A stretch of DNA of 64,000 nt, from positions 1 through 64,000 of the forward strand of contig NW_005178464.1 in assembly GCF_000341285.1 (NCBI RefSeq), given 5' to 3'. The position numbers were made by a program, and so were the translations under genes. Shown in pieces: positions 10,817 to 21,271 of the stretch. Each line of letters opens with the position of its first letter. Position 1 is the stretch's first letter. The notes below the pieces were generated by a model. The model saw nothing but the letters and a program-made list of their open reading frames with translations, made no database searches and was not told the origin of the DNA. Source of the stretch: Galdieria sulphuraria. Its lineage: Eukaryota > Rhodophyta > Bangiophyceae > Galdieriales > Galdieriaceae.

Positions 10817-13101
10817 TCAACTTTCCTTCTTTCCCTTTGATAAGAGATGTTGTGAGTATAACGAAGATACGACCTCATTGAGTTGTGTCACTAAACTATC
10901 CAAACGTTGTAAATCTTGTTCCTTCATAACAGATGCTTCATTGCCATATTCAGCTACTGGAATCCACTCCTTTCGATGTTTCGTATCGAGTTGAGTTTCG
11001 AGTAAAAATTCGAGTTGCGTAATACGCTCACTTAAGACATGTCCTTGAGTTCTTTGAGAACGAAGAACGAGGAAAAATCCAATTAAGACGACGAGCGATA
11101 TTAATAAAACAAATACAAAAAGTGCATAAAGTTGGGTCTCCAAACTCCGGAGCCGAGCATTCCAACTCCCCTTTCTATTTGCACTTTGCAAACCTTCTTC
11201 CAATGAAGAAGATTGGGAGCTCGAAGACTTGTTCTTCTGACTCTAACACATATTCAACAAAAAGTACAAGCAAAAAGGATAAGACCTTACATTTTCGGTC
11301 AAATCTGTTTGCACCTCAAGCTTCGCTTTTGCTATGGACTTGGCATTCCCGTTATTCACCATTTCATCCATCATATAACTGCCTCTGACATTTTCAATAT
11401 GCTTCTTTAATACCTTTATCAAGGTTTCATAACTCTCCACTGTTTCTCGATGAATATTCGACTCAATCATCCTTCTCCACATAACTTTCTTTTTCCATTC
11501 AACGTTGAGATATATATTCACTTCACATCCAGGCTTATTATTACTTTTATGGGTAGACTTGTCATGAGCCTCCATTCTAGTTTGCATAACAAAGGTATCT
11601 CCGAATGGAATGTCTAATAATTGGTTTGTCCATTCCACCTTGCTGTTGGGTCAGTTATAAAGTCTTAAAAGGACAAACAGTCCACTTACAAGTAAAAAGT
11701 CCTTGTCTGGATTTAAACAGATACGTTGATATTCTTCATTTCGAGTTTTACTGATTCCTACGGCCAAAGCTTTGTTATGAACAGGTGAATAGTATTTGAT
11801 TGTACGGATACATCCTAATGTAGAATGACGTTGCCATTTGCTTATTTCTAGATTGGAGTCTCCTCGTAACTCATGATACTCCTCCAATACATTATGTGTT
11901 GTATTTAAACCCGCTTCTTCTGAAGGCAAAGAATTGAGTTCCCCTGTTTCATTTCCTACAGGACACGAGTTCAAAGCAATCAACTCTCCAAGATGCAAAA
12001 CAGAAGTCGAAAGGTGATAAGAGACAAGAAGGTGATCCTGGTCAGTGAACGAACTATCAAACATACTTGTTTGAGTGAAGTCTCCTTTTTCAAACATCCT
12101 CAATGTTTCCGCTATCTTGTTACGTTGTTGCTCATCTGTCTCTTGGTTCTCTTCAACATGTACTTCTGAATCCTCCGAATTGGACACAACAGAGTCGTCA
12201 GCCGTACGCATATCCTCATTATCCTCTTCTTGATTGCTAAAAGTTTCCAATATTTTATCAAACTGTGCACTGCTCTTTAACTCTGCAAGTTTTCCTTGTT
12301 TAAACAGAGTCCACAAAAGATACTAAATATAGTAATGAGGAAATCATGAAACGAAATAGTTCAAAAATGCACACTAACCAGTCGCTGAAAAGCCAGATTT
12401 CTTGCTAAAAAAGAGGCAAAAAAATACTTTTTCCCATCTTTCAGTACAACTTGAATAGCAGTTGGAAAAATCATTGCTACATTCTTCTTTCTAATACTAG
12501 ATATATCGTTCAGAGGAATAACCACTCTCAAGGGACGACCAAATAATCCAGAGAAGAAGCATAAATAACTGTTCGTCATATAAAGTTTTCCTTGCATAAG
12601 CACTCCCTTTCCCAAGGCACAAGCAAACTCTCCTAGTAGGTTTTCAGAGTCTGGAAGATGGAACCTCTTATGAAGGGTTTTCGAATGTGAAATCTGCGAC
12701 GCAGAATACAACGTTGAATCACTGAGACCTGAAGAGTTTGTGACCGAACTGCCATTTTTATCCAATTTGTTTGACGTAACCACTCTGTTCCTCTCTTTAC
12801 TCGACTTGTTATTATTTGTTGAAGCAGAATCGGACTGAGCCGTGTTTTTACTAACGATGTTGTTCCAACTTCTTTCCTTTGTCTTTGGCGTTGTCCTTAC
12901 GGCTGTGTTCTCAGAAGCCAAAGGGGACAAGTCTTGTTGCGTTTCAGTCGTTGACTTGCCTATTGAAGTGTTGTTTTGAGTATGTGAAAAGGAAACTGCA
13001 CTTGTACGTTGTTCTAAAGTTGCACTCGTATTCAATGTCCTCTGCGAAGAAGACGCAACTTCCATAGCTACGCGATGGTTATCCACATTTTCTGTGGACA
13101 T
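10817..13101 (-). CDS. GRAM-VASt-transmembrane sterol-transfer protein, Lam/GRAMD1/VAD1 type (709 aa)
   Basis: Likely ER-anchored lipid transfer protein acting at membrane contact sites. Four exons: 12379-13101, 11690-12322, 11291-11638 and 10817-11242. Seen: about 145 residues of Ser/Thr/Asn-rich disorder; a GRAM domain from FHLPDSENLLGEF to FLARNLAFQRL; an acidic linker; a VASt (StART-like) domain starting FDSSF and containing SKWQRHSTLG, KYYSPVHNKA, DIPFGDTFV and a closing helix ESYETLIKVLKKHIE; then one membrane helix (YALFVFVLLISLVVLIGFF) and a short coiled-coil tail. This domain order is diagnostic of the sterol-transporting LAM family. The exon 2/3 acceptor has two AG candidates; AAG before GTGGAATGG keeps the frame. 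Head to head with the MFS gene, 72 bp apart. Confidence 0.85.
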
Positions 13102-13160
13102 AAGAGCTTTTCACATCAACGGCCACTTCAAGGCCACGATTATGATTCACTAAGAGAAAA

Positions 13161-13175
13161 TATATATATATATAT
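13161..13175. repeat. (AT)n microsatellite abutting the MFS start codon
   Basis: Perfect TA dinucleotide run whose last AT belongs to the MFS ATG at 13174-13176. It lies in the 72-bp divergent gap and may serve as part of the promoter or 5' leader. Confidence 0.8.
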
Positions 13176-14996
13176 GGTTTGCAATGAATCAACTGATGAT
13201 GCAAGTTACACTAGTCCTTATAATAACGACCCCAATATTTTAGACGACGAAACTATAGTCAATGAATCTTTGTTAGGAACCGAATCGAATACTATGAGTC
13301 ATCGGTTGTTGAACAGTGGTCCACCTTTACATTTGGAAGGAGAAAGTGACTCGGCTATAAAACGGTCCTGCAATATGAAAAGTCTATATGTGCTGGTCTT
13401 CTTAAATGCTTTTTCTGTGGGACTATATGTGCCTTCTATACCAGAATTATTGTTGGATGCCTGTGATGGAGATTTATCTAAAGCAACGTTGCTACAAGGT
13501 TATATCAGTTCTTTGGTGAGTTTGCTTATATAGATAGATAGGTCCAACTTACCATGTTGATAGGGTGCTTTCTTGGAAGTATTTTCAAACTCTTTTCTAG
13601 GAAGCTTATCTGATAGGAGAGGTCGTAAACCCTTTCTCCTGCTTTCATTATTTGGTATGATTCAGCTAATCTCTTCTCTTTTTTTTGGATCCTTAATATT
13701 CTGTTTTATACAGGACAAGCTCTGAATTTACTTGTCATATGTAGTTATCCAAAGTACACTGCAACCTATTTTGTCGGCAGAGTTTTTTATAGTCTCACCG
13801 CCAGTTTCTTGACTGTGATCAACAGGTAAAGAATATTCTTGATAATCGAAGAAATTTTATCGTTCATGTCTTAGTTGTGTTGCAGATATGAGAAATTTTC
13901 AATCACATTTATCTTCAGCCTTTGGTATCGTTTTGTGTATGATAGCTTCTTTCAAATTCATGTTTATGCTTCTTTAGGTATGGTTGGAGCTTCTTTTGGT
14001 GTTGGTTTTGCTATTGCACCATCTTTGGGTGGATACTTATCCAAATCGTTCGATACACTATTTCCTCTTTATGTATCATTTCTGTTACAAGTTTTTTGTA
14101 TGGTAAATTGGCTGCAAGAATGTGTAAATGGCTGTATATTTTATATGATGTATAAGGTTTATGTTTTGTTACTTTTCCAAGAAACCAAAATTCAAATATC
14201 TGTTTCGGAGAGCAATCTTCATAATATCGTTTATCATATGGTCTCTGGAATTCGACTCTTTTTAAGCTCCGATGCAATGACTCTCGTTGCTTTGGCTATC
14301 GTCTTTCTAGGAATGAATGAAGGAATTTTTACAATTATCTATATGTATTGTCGTCAACGATTTCAATGGTTCATAAGTGTTTTCATTATTTGAATGTTAG
14401 ATAATGTTGTTCTCGATAGGCATACTACGGAGCTTGGATTATTTCTTTCCAGTGTTGGAGCAGTTGCTTTATTATCTCAAGGCATTGTTATTCGTTATTT
14501 GGTTGGCCATTTTGGAGAACATTTTACACTGCTACTTAGCATAGCTATAGATGGTGAGTACATTGGTTTTCGATAGTTTATCGAATTGTTGTTTCAAACT
14601 TGTTTATTTTAGCTCTTCATTTTTTGGGTTATGGCATGGCAACTAGGTAAGAGTGAAATACGATTCGGAGATTTTCCTTTTTATTTTGGTTGTGATAGAG
14701 GTTGGATGTTATTTGTAATTTTATGGCTTGGATGCATTTCCTTTTGTGTCTTTCCTACACTCAACTCCATTCTGGCAAAGAGAATGCTGAATGAAGATCA
14801 TGGCTTGTTACAAGGTGGTATTCAGAGTCTTCGAACTGTCACTCGAATTGTGAGTCCTTTGTTATTCAGTGAAGTTTTTCGTATAAGTGTTCAATATACG
14901 CTTCCATTGGGTATTCCGTTTTGGATATGTTGTGTCTTCTGTCTTGCTGCTTGGTTCGCAATGTCTTCTGCATTGAAAAGAATGCAGTCAGTCTAA
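13174..14996 (+). CDS. Major facilitator superfamily transporter, MFSD14/TetA-like (465 aa)
   Basis: Twelve-helix membrane carrier, substrate unknown. Nine exons reconstructed by eye, all in frame: 13174-13515, 13564-13654, 13714-13825, 13875-13924, 13978-14102, 14157-14368, 14420-14553, 14613-14646, 14699-14996; introns are 48-59 bp. Seen: a cytosolic N-terminus of about 65 residues; TM1 LYVLVFLNAFSVGLYVPSIP; MFS motif A GSLSDRRGRKP; INSCVAD then GMVGASFGVGFAIAPSLGG (motif C-like); and late GLLQGGIQSLRTVTRIVSPLL, typical of the TetA/MFSD14 branch. Donor GTTCAT of exon 6 is weak but gives the expected helix order. The ATG sits directly on an (AT)n repeat at 13161-13175. Confidence 0.82.
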
Positions 14997-15070
14997 TCTT
15001 TTAGTGGTGTGCGAAACAACAAAAACAAAATAATGTTGGAGGATTATGAAAATATTTCGAGTTGGAAAAT

Positions 15071-16549
15071 TTACATACAACGACAACCATTTGACGCTAT
15101 TGAATGACCCATATTTCTGTTCCTATCGCCACTTACTACTGTTGATGCTGCTGTATTATGAGAAGATATCCATGATCGACTTCTATTCTGCTGTTTTCTT
15201 TGAACTTTTGCTCGACGCACAATGGTTTTCAACAAAGGACGAAAGTAATTGGGATTATCGGTCAAGTTAACATATGATACATCCAGTAAATCGGTATGCT
15301 CGGGTTCATATTCTTTGAGCAACTTGCATATCGAACTTATAGTAAGACTACTTTGTTCTCGTTGCCAAAATACATCTTTAAAATGTTCCGGAGAAGTGCA
15401 GCTCTTTCCTCCTTCCAATCCGGAATTCTCCAATAAGACAAGCAATTCCTTACAAACAAACCCATATCGATCTCTCAAACGTCTCTTTAGACCCAAAATG
15501 TCATAAAATGATTGTTCACTATCATTATAACAACAGTATAATAATAAATCAGGAGAATACCAAGAATCCTTTCGCTTTGCATATCTGAACAGTTCCCAAG
15601 TCCTAACATTCCTAAAACAAATTGAATTTCCTTCAAAACGACAATTAGGTGAATATTTTCCACATTGAAAACATATATTCACAGGTGGTTTTTCATAATT
15701 AAGAATCGGACAGTGATCCTCCTTATTAGCCACTTTGTATCTCGAGCTCAACTCCAAAAGTGGTAACTTGCGCAAACTTTTGCTTATAACATGAACTGCC
15801 TCTTTACCAACTGTACGATTATTATTGTTGATGTTGTTGACAATAGTCATATTATGTACATATGCTCCATCAACAGGAAATATATCGCTCAACACTTCAA
15901 TCAAGCGTTCATTCACTTGAAAAGAAGAACCACAAACCCAAACCTGAAGGGTTTTTTTAACAATGTTACGTTCATGCTCTATTCGCTGTTGAACAAGTTT
16001 TTCCATTGGATACATCAGAGAATTTTCGATTTGTTCACGTGAATGATAGTTTTCACAACATGGACAGAACCAACCACACTCTTGTCCTTCAAAAGGTCCA
16101 ATAAACTGAAGGGTGGATGCGGATGGAGACAAAACTCCATCAAACAGCTTTCCAGCACCATTCTTCTCCAAATATTCAGAGACTTTATCGTTATTGACTT
16201 GACTAGTTTCATCACACGTCCACCACTCCATATTTGGCACATTCAGAGTACAGTCTTCAACCACTTTGGACTTGACAGGTAACAAATTGAAAAACAGTAC
16301 TTGCTCTCTGCAACAGGGGCAGAGTAGATTATCGAGCATACATAAACAACGCTCACAAATAACACTATGTTCACAAGGTATAAATAGTACGTTGGCAACT
16401 TCTTCCATACAAGCTACACATAAAGTGAAATCCTCCACTGCCGGTATAACATTGGACTCCTTAGCTTCAAACCCCTCTCCTTCTGGAACGAAAGAGGAAC
16501 CACCCAATCTTTCAACCTGTTTCACAGTATTGTTTGCTAGTGGTAGCAT
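15071..16549 (-). CDS. RING finger / degenerate small-GTPase-like / CaaX protein, member 3 (492 aa)
   Basis: Third member of the local family, on the opposite strand and the most diverged. RING ligands C44, C47, C59, H61, C65, C68, C77, C80. The C-terminal part keeps KKTLQVWVCGSSFQVNE at the pseudo-P-loop, NVRTWELFRYAKR at the switch-II position, SPDLLLYCCYND and ELLVLLENSG, then a basic tail ending CRCM, a CaaX box. Two extra Cys clusters, absent from the other members, could be metal sites: FCPCCENYH near 161-169 and CFQCGKYSPNC near 293-303. No P-loop Lys remains. ATG at 16549; single exon. It converges with the MFS gene (gap 74 bp) and is divergent from presenilin (gap 104 bp). Confidence 0.75.
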   Translation of the reverse strand: MLPLANNTVKQVERLGGSSFVPEGEGFEAKESNVIPAVEDFTLCVACMEEVANVLFIPCEHSVICERCLCMLDNLLCPCCREQVLFFNLLPVKSKVVEDCTLNVPNMEWWTCDETSQVNNDKVSEYLEKNGAGKLFDGVLSPSASTLQFIGPFEGQECGWFCPCCENYHSREQIENSLMYPMEKLVQQRIEHERNIVKKTLQVWVCGSSFQVNERLIEVLSDIFPVDGAYVHNMTIVNNINNNNRTVGKEAVHVISKSLRKLPLLELSSRYKVANKEDHCPILNYEKPPVNICFQCGKYSPNCRFEGNSICFRNVRTWELFRYAKRKDSWYSPDLLLYCCYNDSEQSFYDILGLKRRLRDRYGFVCKELLVLLENSGLEGGKSCTSPEHFKDVFWQREQSSLTISSICKLLKEYEPEHTDLLDVSYVNLTDNPNYFRPLLKTIVRRAKVQRKQQNRSRSWISSHNTAASTVVSGDRNRNMGHSIASNGCRCM

Positions 16550-16653
16550 TCCAATCCTATCTCAAGTCTCCACCTGTAGTATAAGAACACGCAGCCCTAC
16601 GTGAATCTATCTCAACAGAGCAAACTTGACAACATTACAATTTGGCTACAGCA

Positions 16654-17844
16654 ATGAATCATCAACATGGAAAAAGTCATTTTGTGTCTTTGGCTATTTA
16701 TCCAGTTATTATTAGTATTCTTTTTGCTACGATATTCTTTTGTTTGGCTCGTTGGCAGCCTATATGTGGTACCAATAACTTTTCAAATGCTGAAACAGAA
16801 GAAACTGTGGATGCTTTGAGTTCTTTCGGAGGATTGGGTACGCTTGCTAAACAGCTCAAAGACCATCCAAGAGAATTATTGTTTGCTTCCCTTATAGCAG
16901 TCATTTCATTTCTTATGTCTGTAATACTTATTACTTTTACTTTATTGTGCCTTTATCGCTATGGATGGATACAGTTCATCCGATACTGGCTCACGTTCTC
17001 TACTGCCATGGTGTTGAGTTTGACTGGTGGAACATTACTCATCAAACTTTGTCAAATCTTATGTTTTCGTCTTGATTGGCTGAGTCTTTGCTTTATGATG
17101 TGGAATTTTAGTATTGGTGGTGTCTTTGCTATCTTTTACTATGCTCCTAAGTGGTTACAACACTTTTATTTGATATTGATGGCGTCCCTTCTTTCCTGGC
17201 TATTTCGCGATTTTCCTAGTGTAGTTGTTGGAATATTGTTGGCTGGTTTAGCCATTTGGGATATTTATGCTGTACTTTCTCCTCATGGTCCTTTAAGAGA
17301 TATGATTGAATTGGCGTCGGAACGTGAAAGAAGCATAGAGTTTCCATCTTTAGTTTATGACACTTGTCCTTACGATATTGATGGTATTTGTGAAGTTGAG
17401 CAAATAGGGCAACATGAAACCTCTACATTAGATTCTATATCTTGTTCTATTGCAAGTGATCATACTTTAGAACAGGGTTCAATTAGAACCAACAATATAG
17501 AACATGACTCATTACAGAATGGCAATAATTGCAATACAAGTTTTGAAAACGATGCCGAAAATGACAACAACAATAACAAATATATCAAAATTGGTCTCGG
17601 TGACTTTGTATTTTATTGCGTTCTCGTAGCAAAAAGTTCAGAGTCCAATATGCTAACATGGTTCTTTTGTTTGTGTTCGGTTATTGTTGGTTTCTGTTGG
17701 ACTCTTGTGTTACTACTTGGATATCGTAAGGCTCTTCCAGCTCTACCCATTTCAATAAGTCTTGGTTTGATTGCGTATTGGATATCCATACTTGCGTTGT
17801 ATCCATTTTGTAATCATTTTGTATCGAAATGGTTCTTATTGTAA
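16654..17844 (+). CDS. Presenilin, intramembrane aspartyl protease (396 aa)
   Basis: Catalytic subunit of gamma-secretase, which cuts membrane proteins within the bilayer. Seen: nine hydrophobic segments; first catalytic Asp (about residue 203) in IWDIYAVLSPHGPLRDM; a hydrophilic loop of about 100 residues rich in Asn/Asp; second catalytic Asp (about 317) in KIGLGDFVFYCVLVAK; and the conserved PALP motif (about 362-365) in RKALPALPISI. The length matches short plant and protist presenilins. In the first motif Trp replaces the usual Tyr before Asp. The frame is open from 16642 but the first ATG is 16654. Single exon. I see none of the partners nicastrin, APH-1 or PEN-2 in this window. Confidence 0.93.
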   Translation: MNHQHGKSHFVSLAIYPVIISILFATIFFCLARWQPICGTNNFSNAETEETVDALSSFGGLGTLAKQLKDHPRELLFASLIAVISFLMSVILITFTLLCLYRYGWIQFIRYWLTFSTAMVLSLTGGTLLIKLCQILCFRLDWLSLCFMMWNFSIGGVFAIFYYAPKWLQHFYLILMASLLSWLFRDFPSVVVGILLAGLAIWDIYAVLSPHGPLRDMIELASERERSIEFPSLVYDTCPYDIDGICEVEQIGQHETSTLDSISCSIASDHTLEQGSIRTNNIEHDSLQNGNNCNTSFENDAENDNNNNKYIKIGLGDFVFYCVLVAKSSESNMLTWFFCLCSVIVGFCWTLVLLLGYRKALPALPISISLGLIAYWISILALYPFCNHFVSKWFLL

Positions 17845-17870
17845 ATACCTACTTGCCAAAAATAAGAGGA

Positions 17871-17888
17871 AGAGAGAGAGAGAGAGAT
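17871..17888. repeat. (AG)n microsatellite
   Basis: Dinucleotide AG run in the 46-bp convergent gap between the presenilin and CDK stop codons. Confidence 0.85.
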
Positions 17889-17890
17889 AC

Positions 17891-19036
17891 TCATGTTATA
17901 AGATTTCCAAGTTGTAAAGAGACTGCTTTTGGCTCTTCATCAAAAAAAGGATGACAGTGAGCCTTCAACGCAGAATATCTCTTTTTAGGATCGAAGCATA
18001 ATAGACCATCTAACAAGTCTAATCCTAACTCACTTAACTGAGGAAATCGTCCTTTAAGAAGAGAATAAGGTTGACAAGAAAATGATATTCTTAAGTTTTC
18101 TAAAAGTTCTTCCGAACCTTCCCATATTTGGTTATTAGGTGTGCCTAAGAGTTGAAAAATTTGAACAAGTTGATCCAACTCGTTTCTTCCTGGAAATAAA
18201 GGCTTTCCTAATAATAATTCTCCAAAAAGACAACCTGCTGCCCACATATCTACACTAGTTGAATACCTTATTTTCATTGTCTGTGCATTTTCCTTTCTCA
18301 CACTCGAACTTGCCAAAAGTAACTCTGGTGCACGATACCTAAATAAAAGAATTGGATTAGGCAAATGATTATTGGAAAACACATAATCCCACCAGAGAGT
18401 AACCACTTTAGGAGTAAAAGGCCTCAAAGGTGAGGCATATTCTCTCGTCAACCCGAAATCAGCAATCTTGACTTGACCATCTTTGTTATATAAAATGTTT
18501 GACATTTTCAGGTCTCGATGTATGATCCAGTTATCATGAAGATATACTAATCCTTCTAAGATTTGATATAAAATGCTCTTCACTTGACATAACTGTAACT
18601 TCATAGAACGCAAATATATAGAGTCCAAGACAACTCCCATATCAATATCGCAGTGTTCAAATACTAGAAAGACACAAGAAGCATCTGAAGTTGTAACCAC
18701 TTCTCTACTATACAAAAGAAATGTCGCAAGTTTACTCGAAAGTAACTGAAAATTATAAAAACAGACACACAGCTCCACTATTCTGGGATGGCGTAGTTGT
18801 TGCAAAACACGTATTTCTCTTAAAGCCGTGATAGGAAAGCCTTCCTTTTCATTTTGCAACTTTATTTGCTTAATAGCCACCGTATCTCCAGTCTCCATCT
18901 CTTTTGCTCTAAAGAAAAGTAAGACGAGTACACAAGAAACTCGGTCAACTGCTTACCTATAAACTGTCCCATAAGTACCAGCTCCAATACGTCCCAACTT
19001 TTCATAGTTGGAGACTGACCTGGAGGAAGGAAACAT
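17891..19036 (-). CDS. Cyclin-dependent kinase, CDK10/CDK11 type (326 aa)
   Basis: Ser/Thr kinase of the transcription and splicing-linked CDK branch. Exons 18957-19036, 18771-18908, 18393-18707 and 17891-18338 join in frame. Seen: Gly loop GRIGAGTYGTVYR; VAIK Lys; PITALRE helix; catalytic HRDLKMSN; DFGL; the activation segment PFTPKVVTLWYRAPELLL with a Thr where CDKs are activated; and DMWAAGCLFGELLLGKPLFPG. TREYASPLRPFTPKVVTLWY resembles CDK10/CDK11 more than CDK1, CDK7 or CDK9, although the helix reads PITALRE as in CDK9. Between RAPELLL and YSTSVDMW there is an insert of roughly 12 residues. The short N-terminus means no CDK11-like extension. An (AT)n run lies 7 bp upstream of the start. 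Confidence 0.85.
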
Positions 19037-19042
19037 AAAAAG

Positions 19043-19058
19043 AATATATATATATATT
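19043..19058. repeat. (AT)n microsatellite upstream of the CDK start
   Basis: AT dinucleotide run beginning 7 bp upstream of the CDK ATG (minus strand), within the 131-bp gap to the SDR stop. Confidence 0.7.
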
Positions 19059-19167
19059 TCTCTATTCAATAAAGACAAGGTCTAAGATAGGTTACAACTC
19101 ATTCAGAAGCAAACAAAAAGCAACAAGGAATGCAATAAAAAGAATCCTTTCCTTAGTGGAATGAGAC

Positions 19168-20191
19168 TCAAATATTTTTTCTAGTAACGAGATACAACAA
19201 AGGAACAAATACATTTTCAGGAAGATATCGTACAAACCTCATGACAATATGTTCCATTACCCAAGGAAAGCTATAAGTATACTTCTTTTGAGCAATTGCG
19301 TTGGCAATCTTTTTGGCAGCAGTTTCTGCAGAAAGAAGAAACAACTTGGGATGTTTCATTCCTTGAATAGCAGGAGTATCAATAAAGCCTGGATGAATAG
19401 TCGTGATATAAACATTTGAACAGTACAACTCGATACGTAACGATTCAAACAGATTAGACAATGCAGCTTTGGTAGCTCCATATATCGAACCCATTGGAAG
19501 ACCTCGATATCCTGCAAGAGAAGATATTCCAACAATATGGCCACGATTATCTTTCATCATATTCATTAAAACTAAATGTATGAATAATATAGTGCCTCTA
19601 AGATTCGTTTCTATAACCTTGTCAATCTGCTCCAAAGATAAACTTGCAAAACATTTTCCATCATTATTGACTGCTGCATTCGCAATCAGAATATCGATAT
19701 TTCCAAAGCCTTGAAAGCTCTTTTCGAGTGCCTTGGTAAAGGAAGAAGAATCGCAAAGATCCAAATGGATTACATGTGCACTTCCACCTTTCTTCTGAAT
19801 ACTCTAAAGACAGAAACTCAGTATACAATCAAAAGTGACATAAAGTAACCGCACTTTGCATATATCCTCCAATTTATTCAAAGAACGAGCAGCCAAAGAA
19901 ACTCGTGCACCTTTAGTTGTAGCTAAGTGTATAGCCAAAGACTAAATAATCTTGCGTGAGAAACAAGTCTGAGCATAAATATTCACTCACTTTCCCAATT
20001 CCAGAAGAAGCTCCAGTAATAAAGACGTGTTTGTTACGAAAATAATCTTTTGATCTTAAGATTGGCCGAGATAAATATAATCTTCTCAATGGTAGGTCAA
20101 CATCATAATACCTTGCTTCTCTGAACCATAAATATAAAGCAAATAAACTGCAGAACAAGATCAACATTGCAACAACTTTTAAACTGAACAT
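19168..20191 (-). CDS. Short-chain dehydrogenase/reductase, membrane-anchored (307 aa)
   Basis: Classical NAD(P)-dependent oxidoreductase; substrate unknown. Exons 19991-20191, 19855-19941 and 19168-19803 join in phase 0. Seen: an N-terminal signal anchor (VVAMLILFCSLFALYLWF); cofactor loop TGASSGIGK at about 59-67; NAA in place of NAG; catalytic Ser in GISSLAGYRG and YGATK with the Tyr and Lys; then PGFIDTP. The anchor and the late RFVRYLPENV region recall ER or lipid-droplet SDRs such as 11-beta-HSD or DHRS7 relatives, which act on sterols or other lipids. Divergent from the proteasome gene, 134 bp apart. Confidence 0.85.
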
Positions 20192-20287
20192 GTATGTTTT
20201 ATAGCTTATCGACTCTTCTGATTCCCAAAATACTCGAAAGTCACACAGAAATCAAACTATACATTCTTCATTCCCACTTCTTATTCT

Positions 20288-20288
<1 letters not shown>

Positions 20289-20327
<39 letters not shown>
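20289..20327. repeat. (CA)n(TA)n compound microsatellite abutting the PSMA3 start
   Basis: A CA run passes into a TA run that ends in the ATG at 20326. It occupies about a third of the 134-bp SDR / proteasome divergent gap. Confidence 0.85.
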
Positions 20328-21196
20328 GGCTAGCATTGGAACCGGGGTAAGTCATCTGCTACTAAAAGTAACAAGTTAATACTTATTTCAGTTATGATAC
20401 TCAAGTATGACTTGTCTGCGACCACTTTTTCACCTGATGGTCGAGTTTTCCAAGTGGAATATGCTCAAAAGGCTGCTGACAGTAGCGGGTATGAAAACCC
20501 AGCCCACCGCTTTTCTTGACGAGTATACTCAAGTTGTTTGTGGTTAGATTGACTTTAGGAATGTGCTGTAAAGATGGTGTTGTATTAGCTGTTGAAAAGG
20601 TTCTCCTTTCAAAGATGTTATTGAAGGAATCAGGAAGAAGAGTACACTTGATTGACCAACACGCTATTCTTGCTGTAGCCGGAATGGGTCCTGATGGTAG
20701 ACAACTGGCTACAAGAGCAAGACAGGAGTGTGAACAATATCGTAATATTTTTCGAATGCCTATGCCTGCACACTTATTAGCTGAAAGAATAGCTGGTTAT
20801 GTTCACGTTCATTCGCTATACTGGCACGTGAGACCTTTTGGTTGTACCATATTGATTGGAACTTGGGATGGAAAACAAGGTCCAGCACTATATATGATCG
20901 ACCCTTCCGGTACTTTTTATAGATATTACGGTTGTGCTGCTGGAAAAGGCAAACAAGGAGCCAAAACTGGTTTGGAAAAACTCGATTTTCATCAACTTTC
21001 CTGCGAAGATGCTCTGTTTGAGTTGGCAAAGTTAATAAATGCAGCACACGATGAATCTAAAGATAAACCATATGAAATGGAAATGATATGGATAAAACGT
21101 GACCTTGGCAAAGCTTCTCTAGTTCCACCAAACCTGATTGAGACAGTTCGTCAAAGAGCTGAACAACTTGCTCGCGAAGAAGAAATGGCCGATTGA
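20326..21196 (+). CDS. PSMA3: 20S proteasome subunit alpha type 3 (alpha-7), 250 aa
   Basis: Outer-ring alpha subunit of the 20S proteasome, found in cytosol and nucleus. Three exons: 20326-20346 (only seven codons, MASIGTG), 20406-20488 and 20548-21196. The splice gives [20 protein letters not shown], the alpha-subunit N-terminal gate helix signature with YD and the FSPDGR motif. Downstream: [29 protein letters not shown] and a charged C-terminus. The GTGYD start and overall order identify alpha-3/PRE10. The second acceptor is the CAAG just before TATGAC; the nearer TTCAG would create a stop. Converges with TAF5, gap 75 bp. Confidence 0.95.
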
Positions 21197-21271
21197 TAAA
21201 AGTAGTAAATATTTCGTTGTTATTCATTTTGATGATAAAGAATTCCATCATAACAACTATTTTGACATAAC

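Noticed and set aside
15046-15270. Plus-strand frame after the MFS gene as an extra C-terminal exon
   Set aside because: It is antisense to the RING member 3 C-terminus, and the MFS protein already ends normally at 14996.
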